Assembly (NCBI RefSeq): GCF_001742185.1
Contig: NZ_CP015750.1
Location: 4,030,001-4,094,000 of the forward strand
Direction of reading: 5' to 3'
Length of the DNA stretch: 64,000 nucleotides
From: Pectobacterium wasabiae CFBP 3304
GTDB lineage: Bacteria > Pseudomonadota > Gammaproteobacteria > Enterobacterales > Enterobacteriaceae
A program made the translations under genes and the position numbers. The notes under the pieces were generated by a model that was not told the DNA's origin, searched no databases, and was given only the letters and a program-made list of their open reading frames with translations. This document shows positions 26,300 to 36,066 of the stretch, piece by piece (positions within the stretch are counted from its first letter, which is position 1; each line of letters opens with the position of its first letter).

Positions 26300-26480
26300 T
26301 TGCTACCTCCTCACGTTCACGATCAAAAGAGTCAATGTGTCAGGAAACAGGGTTAGCGTTCCGGTAGTGAAAGCGTTAACCGTCGCGGTATTAGTATGGC
26401 TGCAAGAAAAACTTTACCGTGGATTCATGACATTTCACCGTGTTCCTCCAGGCTGTCAGGCGAGAAATCGTGACTGACAG

Positions 26481-26508
26481 ATTTATTTTAGTTATCGAAA
26501 AAATAAAT
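26481..26508. promoter_or_regulatory. Mlc-type operator upstream of manXYZ
   Basis: ATTTATTTTAGTTATCGAAA followed by AAATAAAT resembles the Mlc/NagC operator (TTATTTT, spacer, AAAATAA palindrome) known before E. coli manXYZ. A CRP-like half site TGTGATGATG begins at 26511. The rest of the 390-base gap (26300-26689) holds promoter sequence only. Confidence 0.55.
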
Positions 26509-26689
26509 AGTGTGATGATGCTCTAATGCTGACTAGTTAAGCAGGGGGCTAAAAGGGGACGGAATGCGAAAATTTGAGCGGGTTATCAATGCGAAGCCAG
26601 TCTAAGAAATTCTTTGTGAAAAATGGTAACAACCTGTTAGAGTAAACGTCCCTTAAATTGCTTAGGAGCACCGGGCATCAGCCCTTCCC

Positions 26690-26866
26690 ATGGACTGTCA
26701 CCGACAAAACGTTCTCTGTTTCCCCGCTAATGCTGGCGGTTTTCTGTACTCAGTTGGTCACTCAGACCACATTCAGAATCTCTCTGATTCACACCAACTC
26801 TTTTTATTACCATTCAATGCGGCCCATGCATTGATGTCATCTGCTCGTTCATTTTCTGGAGTCTGA
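26690..26866 (+). CDS. Possible 58-residue leader ORF abutting yoaE
   Basis: An uninterrupted frame runs from the ATG at 26690 to a TGA at 26864-26866, one base before the yoaE ATG (TGACATG). The peptide begins MDCHRQN, is rich in His, Ser and Phe, and ends FSGV. No Shine-Dalgarno sequence is well placed; AGGAG lies 21 bases upstream. I recall that E. coli has a small frame named yoaL upstream of yoaE whose translation affects yoaE. If so this is its counterpart, but the sequences could not be compared. Confidence 0.4.
   Translation: MDCHRQNVLCFPANAGGFLYSVGHSDHIQNLSDSHQLFLLPFNAAHALMSSARSFSGV
26752..26805 (+). promoter_or_regulatory. Structured leader of yoaE with a terminator-like element
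   Basis: AGTTGGT (26752-26758) pairs with ACCAACT (26793-26799), followed after one C by TTTTT. Inside are GGTCACTCAGACC and GAATCTCTCTGATTC hairpins, giving a three-way junction. Upstream GGGCATCAGCCC is a further hairpin. This is the shape of a cis-regulatory leader. I cannot assign it to a known riboswitch class. Confidence 0.5.
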
Positions 26867-26867
26867 C

Positions 26868-28424
26868 ATGGAATTTTTGCTAGATCCTTCAATCTGGGCA
26901 GGCCTATTGACGCTGGTGGTACTGGAAATTGTTCTGGGTATCGACAATTTGGTGTTTATCGCCATTTTGGCGGATAAATTACCCCCCAAGCAGCGAGATA
27001 AAGCCCGCATTATTGGTTTAAGCCTGGCGTTGTTCATGCGTCTGGGTCTGTTGTCTTTGATTTCCTGGATGGTCACACTGACCCGTCCATTGTTTAGCGT
27101 TGGTGACTTCAGCTTCTCGGGTCGTGACCTGATTTTGCTGTTCGGTGGTGTATTCCTGCTGTTTAAAGCCACTATGGAGTTGCATGAACGGCTAGAGAAT
27201 AAGACGCACGAAGGCAATGGCAATCGCGCTCATGCTAATTTCTGGGCCGTCGTTGCGCAGATCGTCGTGTTGGATGCCGTGTTCTCGCTGGATGCCGTGA
27301 TTACCGCAGTAGGGATGGTGAATCACCTTGGCGTCATGATGACGGCGGTGATTATAGCGATGGGCGTTATGCTGGTAGCGTCTAAGCCGCTGACCAACTT
27401 CGTCAATGCGCACCCCACGGTGGTGGTTCTGTGTCTCAGCTTCTTGTTGATGATTGGTCTGAGCCTGATGGCGGAAGGTTTTGGTTTCCACATTCCGAAA
27501 GGTTACCTGTATGCCGCGATTGGTTTCTCTATCTTGATCGAACTGTTTAACCAAATTGCCCGTCATAACTTTATGAAGCATCAGTCGCATCGCCCTTTGC
27601 GTGAACGTACCGCAGAGGCCATTCTGCGCCTGATGGGTTCACGGAAAAATACCGACGATGTGGAGGCGGGTGAACCACAGAAAAAACTCACGAAAGAGGA
27701 ATTCGCTGAAGAAGAGCGCAATATGATCAGCGGCGTGTTGACGTTAGCCTCACGTTCGCTGCGTAGCGTAATGACACCACGCACCGAAATTTCCTGGGTG
27801 GATAGCGCCAGTTCGGTCGAACAGATCCGTATGCAATTGTTGGATACGCCTCACAGCCTGTTCCCAATATGTCGCGGTTCTCTGGATGAAATTATCGGCG
27901 TCGTCCGTGCCAAAGATCTGCTGGTGGCGCTGGAAACACAAACCGATGTGGAAAATTTTGCCGCCGCTAATCCGCCGATTGTCGTACCGGAGACGCTGGA
28001 TGTGATTAACTTACTACCGGTTCTGCGTCGCGCGAAAGGTAGTCTGGTCATCATTGCCAACGAATTTGGCGTGGTGCAAGGATTGGTTACACCGCTGGAC
28101 GTGCTGGAAGCCATCGCAGGTGAGTTCCCGGATGAAGACGAAACGCTGGATATTATCCCAGACGGCGAAGGCTGGTTAGTGAAAGGCGGAACGGATCTGC
28201 ACGCGTTACAACAAGTGGTGGATAGCAGCGATTTGGTTGATCCGAAGGAAGAGTATGCGTCACTGGCCGGGATGCTGCTGGCGCACAGTGATGAATTCCC
28301 GAAAGTCGGCGAGATCATCGAGTTGTACCACTTGCGTTTCCATATCATCGACGTTTCCGAATATCGTATTGAACTGGTGCGTGTAGAACGTATCGTCGAT
28401 CGGGAAGGCGCTGAAGAAGTGTAA
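26868..28424 (+). CDS. yoaE: TerC-family membrane protein with CBS and CorC domains, YoaE
   Basis: 518 residues. The N-terminal TerC domain (about 1-240) has seven hydrophobic segments and the acidic motifs [20 protein letters not shown] near 20-39 and [17 protein letters not shown] near 137-153. A linker is followed by paired CBS domains (about 300-430; [47 protein letters not shown]) and a CorC/HlyC transporter-associated domain (435-510). TerC relatives export metals, manganese in particular; the role of E. coli YoaE is not settled. A long structured leader precedes it, and a terminator follows. Confidence 0.93.
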   Translation: MEFLLDPSIWAGLLTLVVLEIVLGIDNLVFIAILADKLPPKQRDKARIIGLSLALFMRLGLLSLISWMVTLTRPLFSVGDFSFSGRDLILLFGGVFLLFKATMELHERLENKTHEGNGNRAHANFWAVVAQIVVLDAVFSLDAVITAVGMVNHLGVMMTAVIIAMGVMLVASKPLTNFVNAHPTVVVLCLSFLLMIGLSLMAEGFGFHIPKGYLYAAIGFSILIELFNQIARHNFMKHQSHRPLRERTAEAILRLMGSRKNTDDVEAGEPQKKLTKEEFAEEERNMISGVLTLASRSLRSVMTPRTEISWVDSASSVEQIRMQLLDTPHSLFPICRGSLDEIIGVVRAKDLLVALETQTDVENFAAANPPIVVPETLDVINLLPVLRRAKGSLVIIANEFGVVQGLVTPLDVLEAIAGEFPDEDETLDIIPDGEGWLVKGGTDLHALQQVVDSSDLVDPKEEYASLAGMLLAHSDEFPKVGEIIELYHLRFHIIDVSEYRIELVRVERIVDREGAEEV

Positions 28425-28453
28425 TGAGCACCTCGTCAGTCGATTGCAAAATG

Positions 28454-28481
28454 AAGCCCCGCCAAATTGGTGGGGCTTTTT
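28454..28481 (+). terminator. Terminator of yoaE
   Basis: AAGCCCCGCCA pairs with TGGTGGGGCTT, ending in TTTTT, about 30 bases past the stop. Confidence 0.9.
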
Positions 28482-28518
28482 GTGATGAGAGTAAAAGCAA
28501 ATATGTGGTGAAAGCGAG

Positions 28519-28569
28519 TTAATCACACCGTACTTTTAATCACACCGTACTTTTAATCACACTGTACTT
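28519..28569. repeat. Three tandem 17-bp repeats across the sdaA stop codon
   Basis: The unit TTAATCACACCGTACTT occurs at 28519-28535 and 28536-28552 identically. The third copy, 28553-28569, has one change (CACTG) and includes the sdaA stop and its last codons. The repeats are adjacent without spacers. Confidence 0.95.
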
Positions 28570-29917
28570 TGATCGCCAGCCCACCTCGGGAGGTTTCGCG
28601 GTATTTGGCGTTCATGTCTTTCCCCGTTTCGTACATGGTTTCAATTACCTTATCCAACGAGACGCGTGGTTCGCTGGTGCGGCGGGTGGCCATGCGGGCG
28701 GCGTTAATCGCCTTAACGGAAGCAATGGCGTTACGTTCGATGCAGGGAACCTGTACCTGGCCCGCAACAGGGTCGCAGGTTAAGCCCAAATTGTGTTCCA
28801 TACCGATCTCGGCAGCGATGCAAACCTGTTCCGGGCTGGCACCCATCAGTTCTGCCAGTCCAGCCGCTGCCATGGAGCAGGCCACGCCCACTTCACCCTG
28901 ACAGCCCACTTCGGCACCGGAGATGGAGGCGTTCATTTTGTACAGAATGCCGACCGCGCCAGCCGCGAGGAAATAACGAATATAAATGGTCGGGCTAACC
29001 GGCTCGATGAAGTGGTCGTAATAGGCAAGGACTGCGGGGACAATGCCGCATGCGCCGTTTGTTGGTGCAGTCACCACACGGCCACCTGCGGCGTTTTCTT
29101 CGTTCACCGCCAGCGCGAACATATTAACCCAGTCCACCACGTTCATCGGGTCGTTGGACAACTTATCGGAAGACACCAGCATACGACGCAACGGGGATGC
29201 ACGGCGTGGTACGCGCAGTGGTCCAGGCAACACGCCTTCGGTGTTCATGCCGCGATCGATACAAGCACGCATCGTTTGCCAGATATCGGCAAAGTACGCC
29301 TCAATCTCCTGCTGACTGTGCAACGCGAGTTCGTTACGCATCACCATTCCGGAAAGTGATAGGCCACTCTGTTTGCAGTGAGCCAACATCTCTTTGGCAG
29401 AATGGAAGGTATAGGGAACGGATACGTCGGTGGTGACGTCTTTGCCAAAATGCTCTGCATCAACGATGAAGCCTCCACCAATGGAGTAGTAAGTTTTGCT
29501 ATAAATTTCTTTATTGCTGGCAAACGCGGTAATCGTCATGCCGTTTTCGTGCAGCGGCAGATTTTCACTGCGGAAAACCATACCGCCTTCACGGGGGAAA
29601 TCCACCTCATGCTGCCCATTAGCCAGCAGCAGGCGTTCGCGTTGTTCAACATCGCGGATAAAGCCAGGGATGGCATCAATATCGACGGTATCCGGCATGT
29701 TGCCCGCCAGGCCCATGATGATGGCGATATCCGTATGGTGGCCTTTACCCGTCAGCGATAGCGAGCCATAAACATCGACGGCAACACGCGTGATCGCGGT
29801 TAGTAAATTCTGGTTGATCAATTCATCGACAAATTGCTTGCCGGCTTTCATCGGTCCAACCGTATGAGAGCTAGAGGGGCCAATACCGATCTTAAACATG
29901 TCGAAAACACTTATCAC
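28553..29917 (-). CDS. sdaA: L-serine ammonia-lyase (L-serine deaminase) SdaA
   Basis: 454 residues, as in E. coli SdaA. The N-terminal beta domain begins with FKIGIGPSSSHTVGPMKAG; the C-terminal alpha domain holds the [4Fe-4S] ligands, with cysteines in APTNGACGIVPAVL, VGCQGEVGVACSM and LTCDPVAGQVQVPCIERN. It converts serine to pyruvate and ammonia in the cytoplasm. In E. coli it responds to Lrp and growth phase. Its last codons and stop belong to a 17-bp unit repeated twice more downstream, with no effect on the protein. The 338-base upstream gap shows AT-rich promoter sequence. Confidence 0.95.
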   Translation of the reverse strand: MISVFDMFKIGIGPSSSHTVGPMKAGKQFVDELINQNLLTAITRVAVDVYGSLSLTGKGHHTDIAIIMGLAGNMPDTVDIDAIPGFIRDVEQRERLLLANGQHEVDFPREGGMVFRSENLPLHENGMTITAFASNKEIYSKTYYSIGGGFIVDAEHFGKDVTTDVSVPYTFHSAKEMLAHCKQSGLSLSGMVMRNELALHSQQEIEAYFADIWQTMRACIDRGMNTEGVLPGPLRVPRRASPLRRMLVSSDKLSNDPMNVVDWVNMFALAVNEENAAGGRVVTAPTNGACGIVPAVLAYYDHFIEPVSPTIYIRYFLAAGAVGILYKMNASISGAEVGCQGEVGVACSMAAAGLAELMGASPEQVCIAAEIGMEHNLGLTCDPVAGQVQVPCIERNAIASVKAINAARMATRRTSEPRVSLDKVIETMYETGKDMNAKYRETSRGGLAIKVQCD

Positions 29918-30255
29918 ACCAAATTCCTCAGAGACTCAGAGCCGTACCCGCTATTTTCTGGTCGCCAGTTTTCGGTTCTGGCGATACATGACCTGAATTG
30001 TAGTGGAGATATGCCCAAATATTAGAATAAAACTCGTTAAATCGCGCTATTGTAGTGTGGAATATGTTGTGTGGCTTTCTTTTTCGCATGAAATAAACTT
30101 ATGCCACTGCATAATTTAACTTATCTCAAACACGATCTAAGCCATTGTAAATAATAGAGGTGGCTGTTTTTTGTTCGTAAAATCCATTTTTAAAGTAGGG
30201 ATAATTAGTGAGGGAAAAGAAGTGTTGCGCTAAAAGCCGCGGGGCGGCCTTGAAC
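29918..30255. other. sdaA-nudL intergenic region
   Basis: It carries the sdaA promoter side (AT-rich) and, at 30232-30248, the nudL terminator. No gene is visible. Confidence 0.5.
30232..30248 (-). terminator. Terminator of nudL
   Basis: GCCGC and GCGGC flank a 3-base loop. On the minus strand the stem is followed by TTTTAG. It is short but GC-rich. Confidence 0.7.
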
Positions 30256-30849
30256 TTAGGGCCTGTCGGAAATCTGTAAAGCAAGCTGATGGATGATAGC
30301 GGCGGTCAGTCCCCAGACAAACTGCTGCTGATACCAGGAGAGATAAATCCGGTGCCGTTGCTGCTTGCGCTCAATATCCAGCGGGTAGTAGCGTGTCAGC
30401 GCGAAAGCGTCATCCAGCGGAATTTCGAACAGCTCAGCGACTTCATCTTCATTGGGGTGGAAGCGGGTCTGTGCGGCGATCAGTCCGACGACCGGTGTGA
30501 CCTGAAAGCCGCTGACGCTATCCAGCGGCGGTAGGATGCCCAACACCTGTACATTTTTCGGCGGAATAGCCACTTCTTCCTGTGCTTCACGTAGTGCCGT
30601 TTCGATGATTGAACGATCCGTTTTGTCTGCCGCGCCGCCGGGAAACGCCACCTGCCCGGCATGCTTACGGAGATCGGCAGAACGCCGGGTCAATAACAGC
30701 GTGGGCGTAGGGTGACAGATAATCGGTACCAGAACCGCAGCCTGCCGTTGTTGATGAACAGGTTGTAGCGGCGGTGGAAGCTGTAGCTGAAAACGCGTAA
30801 TAAAGTCGTCCAGCGTGAAGGCCGTTGTCGGAAAGGCAATTTCACTCAT
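30256..30849 (-). CDS. nudL: CoA pyrophosphatase NudL (Nudix hydrolase)
   Basis: 197 residues. The Nudix box is [27 protein letters not shown] near 68-94 (REAQEE core), preceded by the CoA-type motif [18 protein letters not shown]. The family cleaves coenzyme A into 3',5'-ADP and phosphopantetheine. It starts directly at the pabB stop (TGAATG, zero gap), so translation is likely coupled. Confidence 0.92.
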   Translation of the reverse strand: MSEIAFPTTAFTLDDFITRFQLQLPPPLQPVHQQRQAAVLVPIICHPTPTLLLTRRSADLRKHAGQVAFPGGAADKTDRSIIETALREAQEEVAIPPKNVQVLGILPPLDSVSGFQVTPVVGLIAAQTRFHPNEDEVAELFEIPLDDAFALTRYYPLDIERKQQRHRIYLSWYQQQFVWGLTAAIIHQLALQISDRP

Positions 30850-32280
30850 TCACTCAGTACCTGAATTGTTGGCCTGGGAGTTATCCAGCAGTGGAAGAAT
30901 ACGGCCCACTTTATCAAACGTTTCCTGATATTCCGCCTGTTCCTCACTGTCGGCGACGATGCCACCACCTGCCCAACAGTAGATTCTGCCGCGTTCGGTT
31001 AATAACGTCCTGATGGTGATGTTGGTGTCCATGGTTCCGCACAGACTAATGTAGCCGACGCTGCCGCAGTAGGCATTACGACGCTGAGGTTCCAACTCTT
31101 CAATAATCTGCATGGCACGGATTTTCGGTGCGCCAGTGATCGACCCGCCGGGGAAACAGGCGCGTAGCAGCGTGGTCGCGGGACAATTTTCTGGTAGCTG
31201 CGCTTCAATCGTGCTGACCAGATGGTGCACTGCGGGGAAAGGCTCAACGGCAAACAGCTCCGGTACGCGAACGCTGCCCGGAACCGCGACGCGACCAATA
31301 TCGTTACGCAGAAGATCGACAATCATCAGGTTTTCTGCGCGATCTTTCTCTGAACGGGCGAGCCGGTTCGCCTGTTGCTTATCCGCATCTGGGTCTGCGA
31401 GTCGCGGTAATGTACCTTTAATCGGACGCGTTTGAATGTGGTTATTTTCCAGCCAGAGGAAGCGTTCCGGCGACACGCTGATCACGGTATTTTCCGGCAG
31501 GCGCAGGAAAGCAGAAAAAGGCGCTTTATTGCCTGCGGACAATCGTAAAAACGCCTGCCATTCATCACCAGCGTAAGTCGCAGAGAAACGCTGTGCCAGA
31601 TTGACCTGATAGCAATCGCCCGCCAGAAGATAGCCCTGTATTTTGCGGAATTTTTCGCCGTACACGGCGCGTGACATATTCGGCTGCCAGTCGCTGGTCA
31701 GGCTGAAATCGACTTTTATCGCGTTGACAGGCGGGGTCGCTAACCAGTCGAGCCGTGCCTGAAGGGAATGATGTACGATCAGCGTTAAGGTTTGTCGGTG
31801 GTGGTCGGCAACCAGCACCCAGTCATATAAACCCACAGCCATATCCGGCAGGTCGATATCCTGTTCGGCCTGTGCGGGCAACGTTTCAATCTGGCGTCCC
31901 AAATCATAGCCGAACAGACCTAATGCGCCGCCCTGAAAAGGAAAGTCAGGATGTGTTTCGACAGGTAACGACAGCGCATCAAGCTGCTGTTGCAGCAGGA
32001 TAAACGGATCACCTTCTAGGGTGTTCGTTACGCCGTCACTTATTATTTCCGTTTTGCCTTCGCGCGTACACAATGTGACGCGTGGGTCAGCGACCATGAT
32101 GTCAAAGCGATTGTGCGAATGATCGGCAAACCCAGAATGCAGTAATATTGCCCACGGCTGTTGGGAAAAAGGGGCAAAGCGATCGAGCAGCACATTCGGG
32201 TAATATGGCAGCGCGTGATAGACAACGGCAGAGCCTGAATCGCTGGTATTGATCTCGTGAATCGTGTTGGCGGCGGTCAT
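30850..32280 (-). CDS. pabB: Aminodeoxychorismate synthase component I (PabB)
   Basis: 476 residues (E. coli 453; the extra lies at the N-terminus). The chorismate-binding domain has the signature IQTRPIKGTLPR near 289-300 (with catalytic Lys in PIKGT), RAENLMIVDLLRNDIGRV, PAVHHLVSTI, and FPGGSITGAPKIRAM near 383-397, then the C-terminal CGSVGYISLCG. With PabA glutaminase it aminates chorismate toward folate. The start at 32280 has only a weak ribosome-binding site; a downstream start is possible. Confidence 0.93.
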   Translation of the reverse strand: MTAANTIHEINTSDSGSAVVYHALPYYPNVLLDRFAPFSQQPWAILLHSGFADHSHNRFDIMVADPRVTLCTREGKTEIISDGVTNTLEGDPFILLQQQLDALSLPVETHPDFPFQGGALGLFGYDLGRQIETLPAQAEQDIDLPDMAVGLYDWVLVADHHRQTLTLIVHHSLQARLDWLATPPVNAIKVDFSLTSDWQPNMSRAVYGEKFRKIQGYLLAGDCYQVNLAQRFSATYAGDEWQAFLRLSAGNKAPFSAFLRLPENTVISVSPERFLWLENNHIQTRPIKGTLPRLADPDADKQQANRLARSEKDRAENLMIVDLLRNDIGRVAVPGSVRVPELFAVEPFPAVHHLVSTIEAQLPENCPATTLLRACFPGGSITGAPKIRAMQIIEELEPQRRNAYCGSVGYISLCGTMDTNITIRTLLTERGRIYCWAGGGIVADSEEQAEYQETFDKVGRILPLLDNSQANNSGTE

Positions 32281-32409
32281 GTTTTCGTGTGGTATCTATA
32301 GGTATCGTGTCGATTTTACTGGCTACAGCGTACCACAAAGCAGAAATACTGGTGTATCTCAAAGCGGGCGTGCGATGATACGCGGGAATTTATCAACTAG
32401 GAAATTATC

Positions 32410-32652
32410 ATGATTGCAGGTATGCCCGCGCTGACACATAAACAGCAGCAAGATGCCGTAGAGCGCATTCAGGAACTGATGTCTGAAGGCATGAGCAGCG
32501 GACAGGCGATCGCGCTCGTCGCGGCAGAAATTCGCGAAAACCATAAGGGCGGCAACGTCGCGGTGATGTTTGACGAAGACGATGATGACATGGTTAATGA
32601 TAGCGATGAAGAACATCATTTTGACGATGGTGAAGAGGAGGACGAGCAGTAA
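32410..32652 (+). CDS. yoaH: UPF0181 family protein YoaH
   Basis: 80 residues against 59 in E. coli. The conserved part is [20 protein letters not shown] (residues 8-27) and [18 protein letters not shown]. The extra length is an acidic tail ([26 protein letters not shown], read in two parts around DMVND). Its function is unknown. It is divergent from pabB. Confidence 0.88.
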   Translation: MIAGMPALTHKQQQDAVERIQELMSEGMSSGQAIALVAAEIRENHKGGNVAVMFDEDDDDMVNDSDEEHHFDDGEEEDEQ

Positions 32653-32694
32653 CTGCCATCCTCTTCGTAGGTATTGTATATAAGGGGCTATGGT

Positions 32695-33039
32695 TTATAC
32701 CGCCGCGATTGCTTTTATTTCGACTTTAAATTTCGGATGCATCAACTTCGCCTGCACAGTGCAGCGTACTGGTGCGCTGCCAGCTACGACCCAGGTATCC
32801 CATGCGGCGTTCATCGCGGCAAAATCATCGGCGTCGGCGAGAAAAATCGTCACGTCCAGTAGCTTGCTCTTATCCGTTCCAGCCTGTTTTAGGACCGCAT
32901 CTATCGCGCCCAGCGCGTTTTCCGTCTGTGACTGCGCGTCGTCATCCAGATTCTCTGGCACGCTGGTGTAATAGAGCGTGTTGTTATAGATAACGGCGTC
33001 TGACCAGCGTGCTTCGGGATTAATACGTGTGATCGCCAT
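32695..33039 (-). CDS. yoaB: RidA/YjgF family protein YoaB
   Basis: 114 residues, E. coli length. RidA fold: TRINPEARWSDAVIYNNTLYYTS at the start, the trimer-interface LDVTIFLADADDFAAMNAAWDTW near 61-83, and APVRCTVQAKLMHPKFKVEIKAIA with the conserved Arg near 92. RidA proteins hydrolyse reactive enamine/imine intermediates; YoaB's own substrate is unknown. AGGAGGAAC lies close to the start. It is divergent from yoaA. Confidence 0.92.
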   Translation of the reverse strand: MAITRINPEARWSDAVIYNNTLYYTSVPENLDDDAQSQTENALGAIDAVLKQAGTDKSKLLDVTIFLADADDFAAMNAAWDTWVVAGSAPVRCTVQAKLMHPKFKVEIKAIAAV

Positions 33040-33232
33040 GGGTGAAGTTCCTCCTAAGGTAATAAAAGCGAATCGCCAAGCCTACCACAGTGGGCATTGG
33101 CCTGCTTTCCTGATTTAAGGTGGTAGCGCCGAGTGACTCTTGGCATAATCAGCGCGATATTTTTGCCGCAGCCTGAAACGGTTAGAGGCTTATAGCATTA
33201 CTCTACATAATTCCTTTGAAAAGAGAGCTGGC

Positions 33233-35152
33233 GTGACGAACGATCGGGTAATCGATGATTTTGCTAATGACGGTGCGCTGGCGAAGGCGATCACGGGCTT
33301 CAAGCCTCGTGAGCCACAGCGGCAGATGGCGCAAGCCGTCATGCGGGCCATCGACGATAAAACGGCGCTAGTGGTAGAAGCGGGAACCGGAACCGGTAAA
33401 ACCTATGCTTACCTTGCGCCAGCCTTGCGTTCGGATAAAAAAGTCATCATCTCGACCGGTTCGAAAGCGCTACAGGACCAGCTCTATAGTCGCGATTTAC
33501 CGACGGTCGCGCAGGCGCTGAAGTACAAAGGCAAGTTAGCGCTGCTGAAAGGCCGTTCTAACTATCTCTGCCTGGAACGGCTTGAACAGCAATCGCTGGG
33601 TGGCGGTGATTTACCCGGCGAAACGCTGAGCGAACTGGTCAGGCTGCGCGGCTGGTCGTCGGAAACCACAGAAGGCGATGTCACGACCTGTGCAGGTGTG
33701 GCGGAAGACAGTACGATCTGGCCACTCGTGACCAGCACTAACGATAACTGTCTGGGCAGTGACTGCCCGCATTATAAAGAGTGCTTCGTGGTGAAGGCGC
33801 GGCGCAAAGCGATGGATGCCGATATCGTGGTGGTTAACCATCATCTCTATCTGGCGGACATGGTAGTGAAGGAAACGGGTTTTGCGGAACTGATCCCGGA
33901 AAGCGACGTCGTGATTTTCGATGAGGCCCACCAGATTCCCGATATCGCCAGTCAATATTTCGGCCAGCAGCTTTCCAGCCGCCAACTGCTGGATCTGGCA
34001 AAAGACATCATCATTGCTTACCGCACAGAAGTGCGTGATGCCTCTCAGCTACAGAAAAGTGCCGATCGCCTGACGCAAAGTACGCAGGATTTTCGGTTGG
34101 CGCTGGGCGATCCGGGGTTTCGCGGTAACTTACGCGATGTGCTCGAACAGCCGTCGCTTCAGCGTGCGCTGCTGTTGCTGGATGACGCACTGGAGCTGTG
34201 TTACGACGTTGCGAAACTGTCGCTGGGGCGTTCAGCATTGCTGGATGTCGCCTTTGAACGCGCCACACTTTACCGCAACCGATTGAAACGGCTGAAAGAC
34301 GTCCAGTTGCCGGGTTACAGCTACTGGTATGAATGCAATTCGCGTCATTTTGTGTTGGCGCTGACACCGTTGTCCGTCGCCGATCGCTTTCGTGAACTGA
34401 TAAAAGAGAAGCCTGCGGCCTGGGTGTTTACCTCCGCGACGCTGTCCGTTAACGATCAACTTTTCCACTTCACCGATAGGCTGGGGTTGGATAACGCGAA
34501 TACGCTCCTGTTACCCAGCCCGTTTGATTATGCCAATCAGGCGCTGCTCTGCGTCCCGCGTAACCTGCCGGAAACCAATCGCCCGGGGGCGGCGAAAAGG
34601 TTGGCGGCGATGCTACGACCGTTGATTGAAGCGAATCAGGGGCGTTGTTTTATGCTGTGTACCTCGCATCAGATGATGCGCGATTTGGCTGCTGAGTTCC
34701 GTGCGACGTTGACGTTACCAGTGCTGTTGCAGGGGGAAACGGGCAAGGCGCAATTGCTGTCGCAGTTTGTGTCAGCGGGTAATGCTTTGCTGGTGGCGAC
34801 CAGCAGCTTCTGGGAAGGCGTGGATGTGCGCGGTGATACGCTTTCCTGTGTCATTATCGATAAATTGCCGTTTACCTCGCCGGACGATCCGCTGCTGAAA
34901 GCGCGTATAGAGGATTGTCGCCTGCGCGGCGGTGAGCCGTTCGACGATGTGCAGGTCCCCGATGCGGTAATTACCCTGAAACAAGGCGTAGGACGCCTCA
35001 TCCGTGATGTTGAGGATCGCGGAGTGATTGTGATTTGCGATAATCGACTGGTGATGCGGCCGTATGGTGCGGTGTTTCTTAATAGTTTGCCACCGACACC
35101 GCGTACCCGTGATATTCAGCAAGCGATTACCTTCCTGACGCGTAGCTCATAA
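33233..35152 (+). CDS. yoaA: DinG/XPD-type DNA helicase YoaA
   Basis: 639 residues from a GTG (E. coli 636). Walker A VEAGTGTGKTYAYLAPAL near 49-66. Iron-sulfur cluster cysteines lie near 112, 163, 173 and 179 (SNYLCLE, TCAGVAEDS, DNCLGSDCPHYKECF). The DEAH box is IFDEAHQIPD near 228; helicase motif VI QGVGRLIRD is near 585. E. coli YoaA partners with the polymerase III chi subunit in repair of stalled forks and tolerates AZT damage. Cytoplasmic. tsaB follows after 115 bases. Confidence 0.94.
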   Translation: MTNDRVIDDFANDGALAKAITGFKPREPQRQMAQAVMRAIDDKTALVVEAGTGTGKTYAYLAPALRSDKKVIISTGSKALQDQLYSRDLPTVAQALKYKGKLALLKGRSNYLCLERLEQQSLGGGDLPGETLSELVRLRGWSSETTEGDVTTCAGVAEDSTIWPLVTSTNDNCLGSDCPHYKECFVVKARRKAMDADIVVVNHHLYLADMVVKETGFAELIPESDVVIFDEAHQIPDIASQYFGQQLSSRQLLDLAKDIIIAYRTEVRDASQLQKSADRLTQSTQDFRLALGDPGFRGNLRDVLEQPSLQRALLLLDDALELCYDVAKLSLGRSALLDVAFERATLYRNRLKRLKDVQLPGYSYWYECNSRHFVLALTPLSVADRFRELIKEKPAAWVFTSATLSVNDQLFHFTDRLGLDNANTLLLPSPFDYANQALLCVPRNLPETNRPGAAKRLAAMLRPLIEANQGRCFMLCTSHQMMRDLAAEFRATLTLPVLLQGETGKAQLLSQFVSAGNALLVATSSFWEGVDVRGDTLSCVIIDKLPFTSPDDPLLKARIEDCRLRGGEPFDDVQVPDAVITLKQGVGRLIRDVEDRGVIVICDNRLVMRPYGAVFLNSLPPTPRTRDIQQAITFLTRSS

Positions 35153-35267
35153 TCCCAATTGGCGATTGCCGTATGGCCTGACCGATGGCGGGAAGGGCTA
35201 CGGCACGACAGGGGGCTTATGCTATGATACGGCTTATTAAGATTTATTTATCCTGCCTGAGGTTGGC

Positions 35268-35969
35268 ATGTCTACGCGAATTCTAGCGCTTGATACTGCA
35301 ACGGAAGCCTGTTCCGTCGCGCTTTGGAATGAAGGCGAAATTCATTCCCTGTTTGAAATTTGTCCCCGTGAACACACACAACGTATCTTACCGATGGTCC
35401 AGCAGGTGCTGGCCGACAGCGGCCTGACGCTTAACGATCTTGATGCGCTTGCCTTTGGCCAGGGACCGGGAAGTTTTACCGGCGTGCGGATTGGTATCGG
35501 CATTGCGCAGGGGCTGGCGCTGGGGGCGGATTTACCGCTGCTTGGTATATCGTCGCTGGCAACCATGGCGCAGGGGGCTTTCCGCCAGACGCAGGCGATG
35601 CAAGTGCTGGCGGCCATTGATGCGCGGATGGGAGAAGTGTACTGGGGCTGCTATCAGCGTGATGCTGACGGCGGCTGGCAGGGGGAATCCGAAGAAGCGG
35701 TATTGAAACCTGAACAGGTGCAGGCGTTAACCGTCGCGCTGTCAGGCGAGTGGGCCACGGTAGGTACCGGGTGGGAAACCTATCCTGAGCTGGTCAACCA
35801 TTCCGCACTGGTGTTGACGAAGGGCGACATACTGCTGCCGCAGGCACAGGACATGTTACCGCTGGCCTGTCGGCTCTGGCAGGCAGGAAAAGCGGTCAGC
35901 GTCGAGAATGCGCAACCGTGCTACCTGCGTAATGAAGTGACCTGGAAAAAATTGCCCGGCCGCGCGTAG
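35268..35969 (+). CDS. tsaB: tRNA threonylcarbamoyladenosine synthesis protein TsaB (YeaZ)
   Basis: 233 residues, ASKHA-fold relative of TsaD without its metal site. The N-terminus [15 protein letters not shown] and the loop [24 protein letters not shown] near 63-86 are diagnostic. TsaB scaffolds TsaD and TsaE to make the t6A37 modification of ANN-decoding tRNAs; essential in E. coli. It keeps the E. coli order yoaA-tsaB-yeaY-fadD-rnd. Confidence 0.95.
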   Translation: MSTRILALDTATEACSVALWNEGEIHSLFEICPREHTQRILPMVQQVLADSGLTLNDLDALAFGQGPGSFTGVRIGIGIAQGLALGADLPLLGISSLATMAQGAFRQTQAMQVLAAIDARMGEVYWGCYQRDADGGWQGESEEAVLKPEQVQALTVALSGEWATVGTGWETYPELVNHSALVLTKGDILLPQAQDMLPLACRLWQAGKAVSVENAQPCYLRNEVTWKKLPGRA

Positions 35970-36066
35970 TAGAACGCAGATTCGGCGTGACGTATAGCGG
36001 GAATAAACAGCAACTTATTCGATGCTGAGCAGTCTAACTGTCAGATACCTGAGAGGAGGTTGTGCC

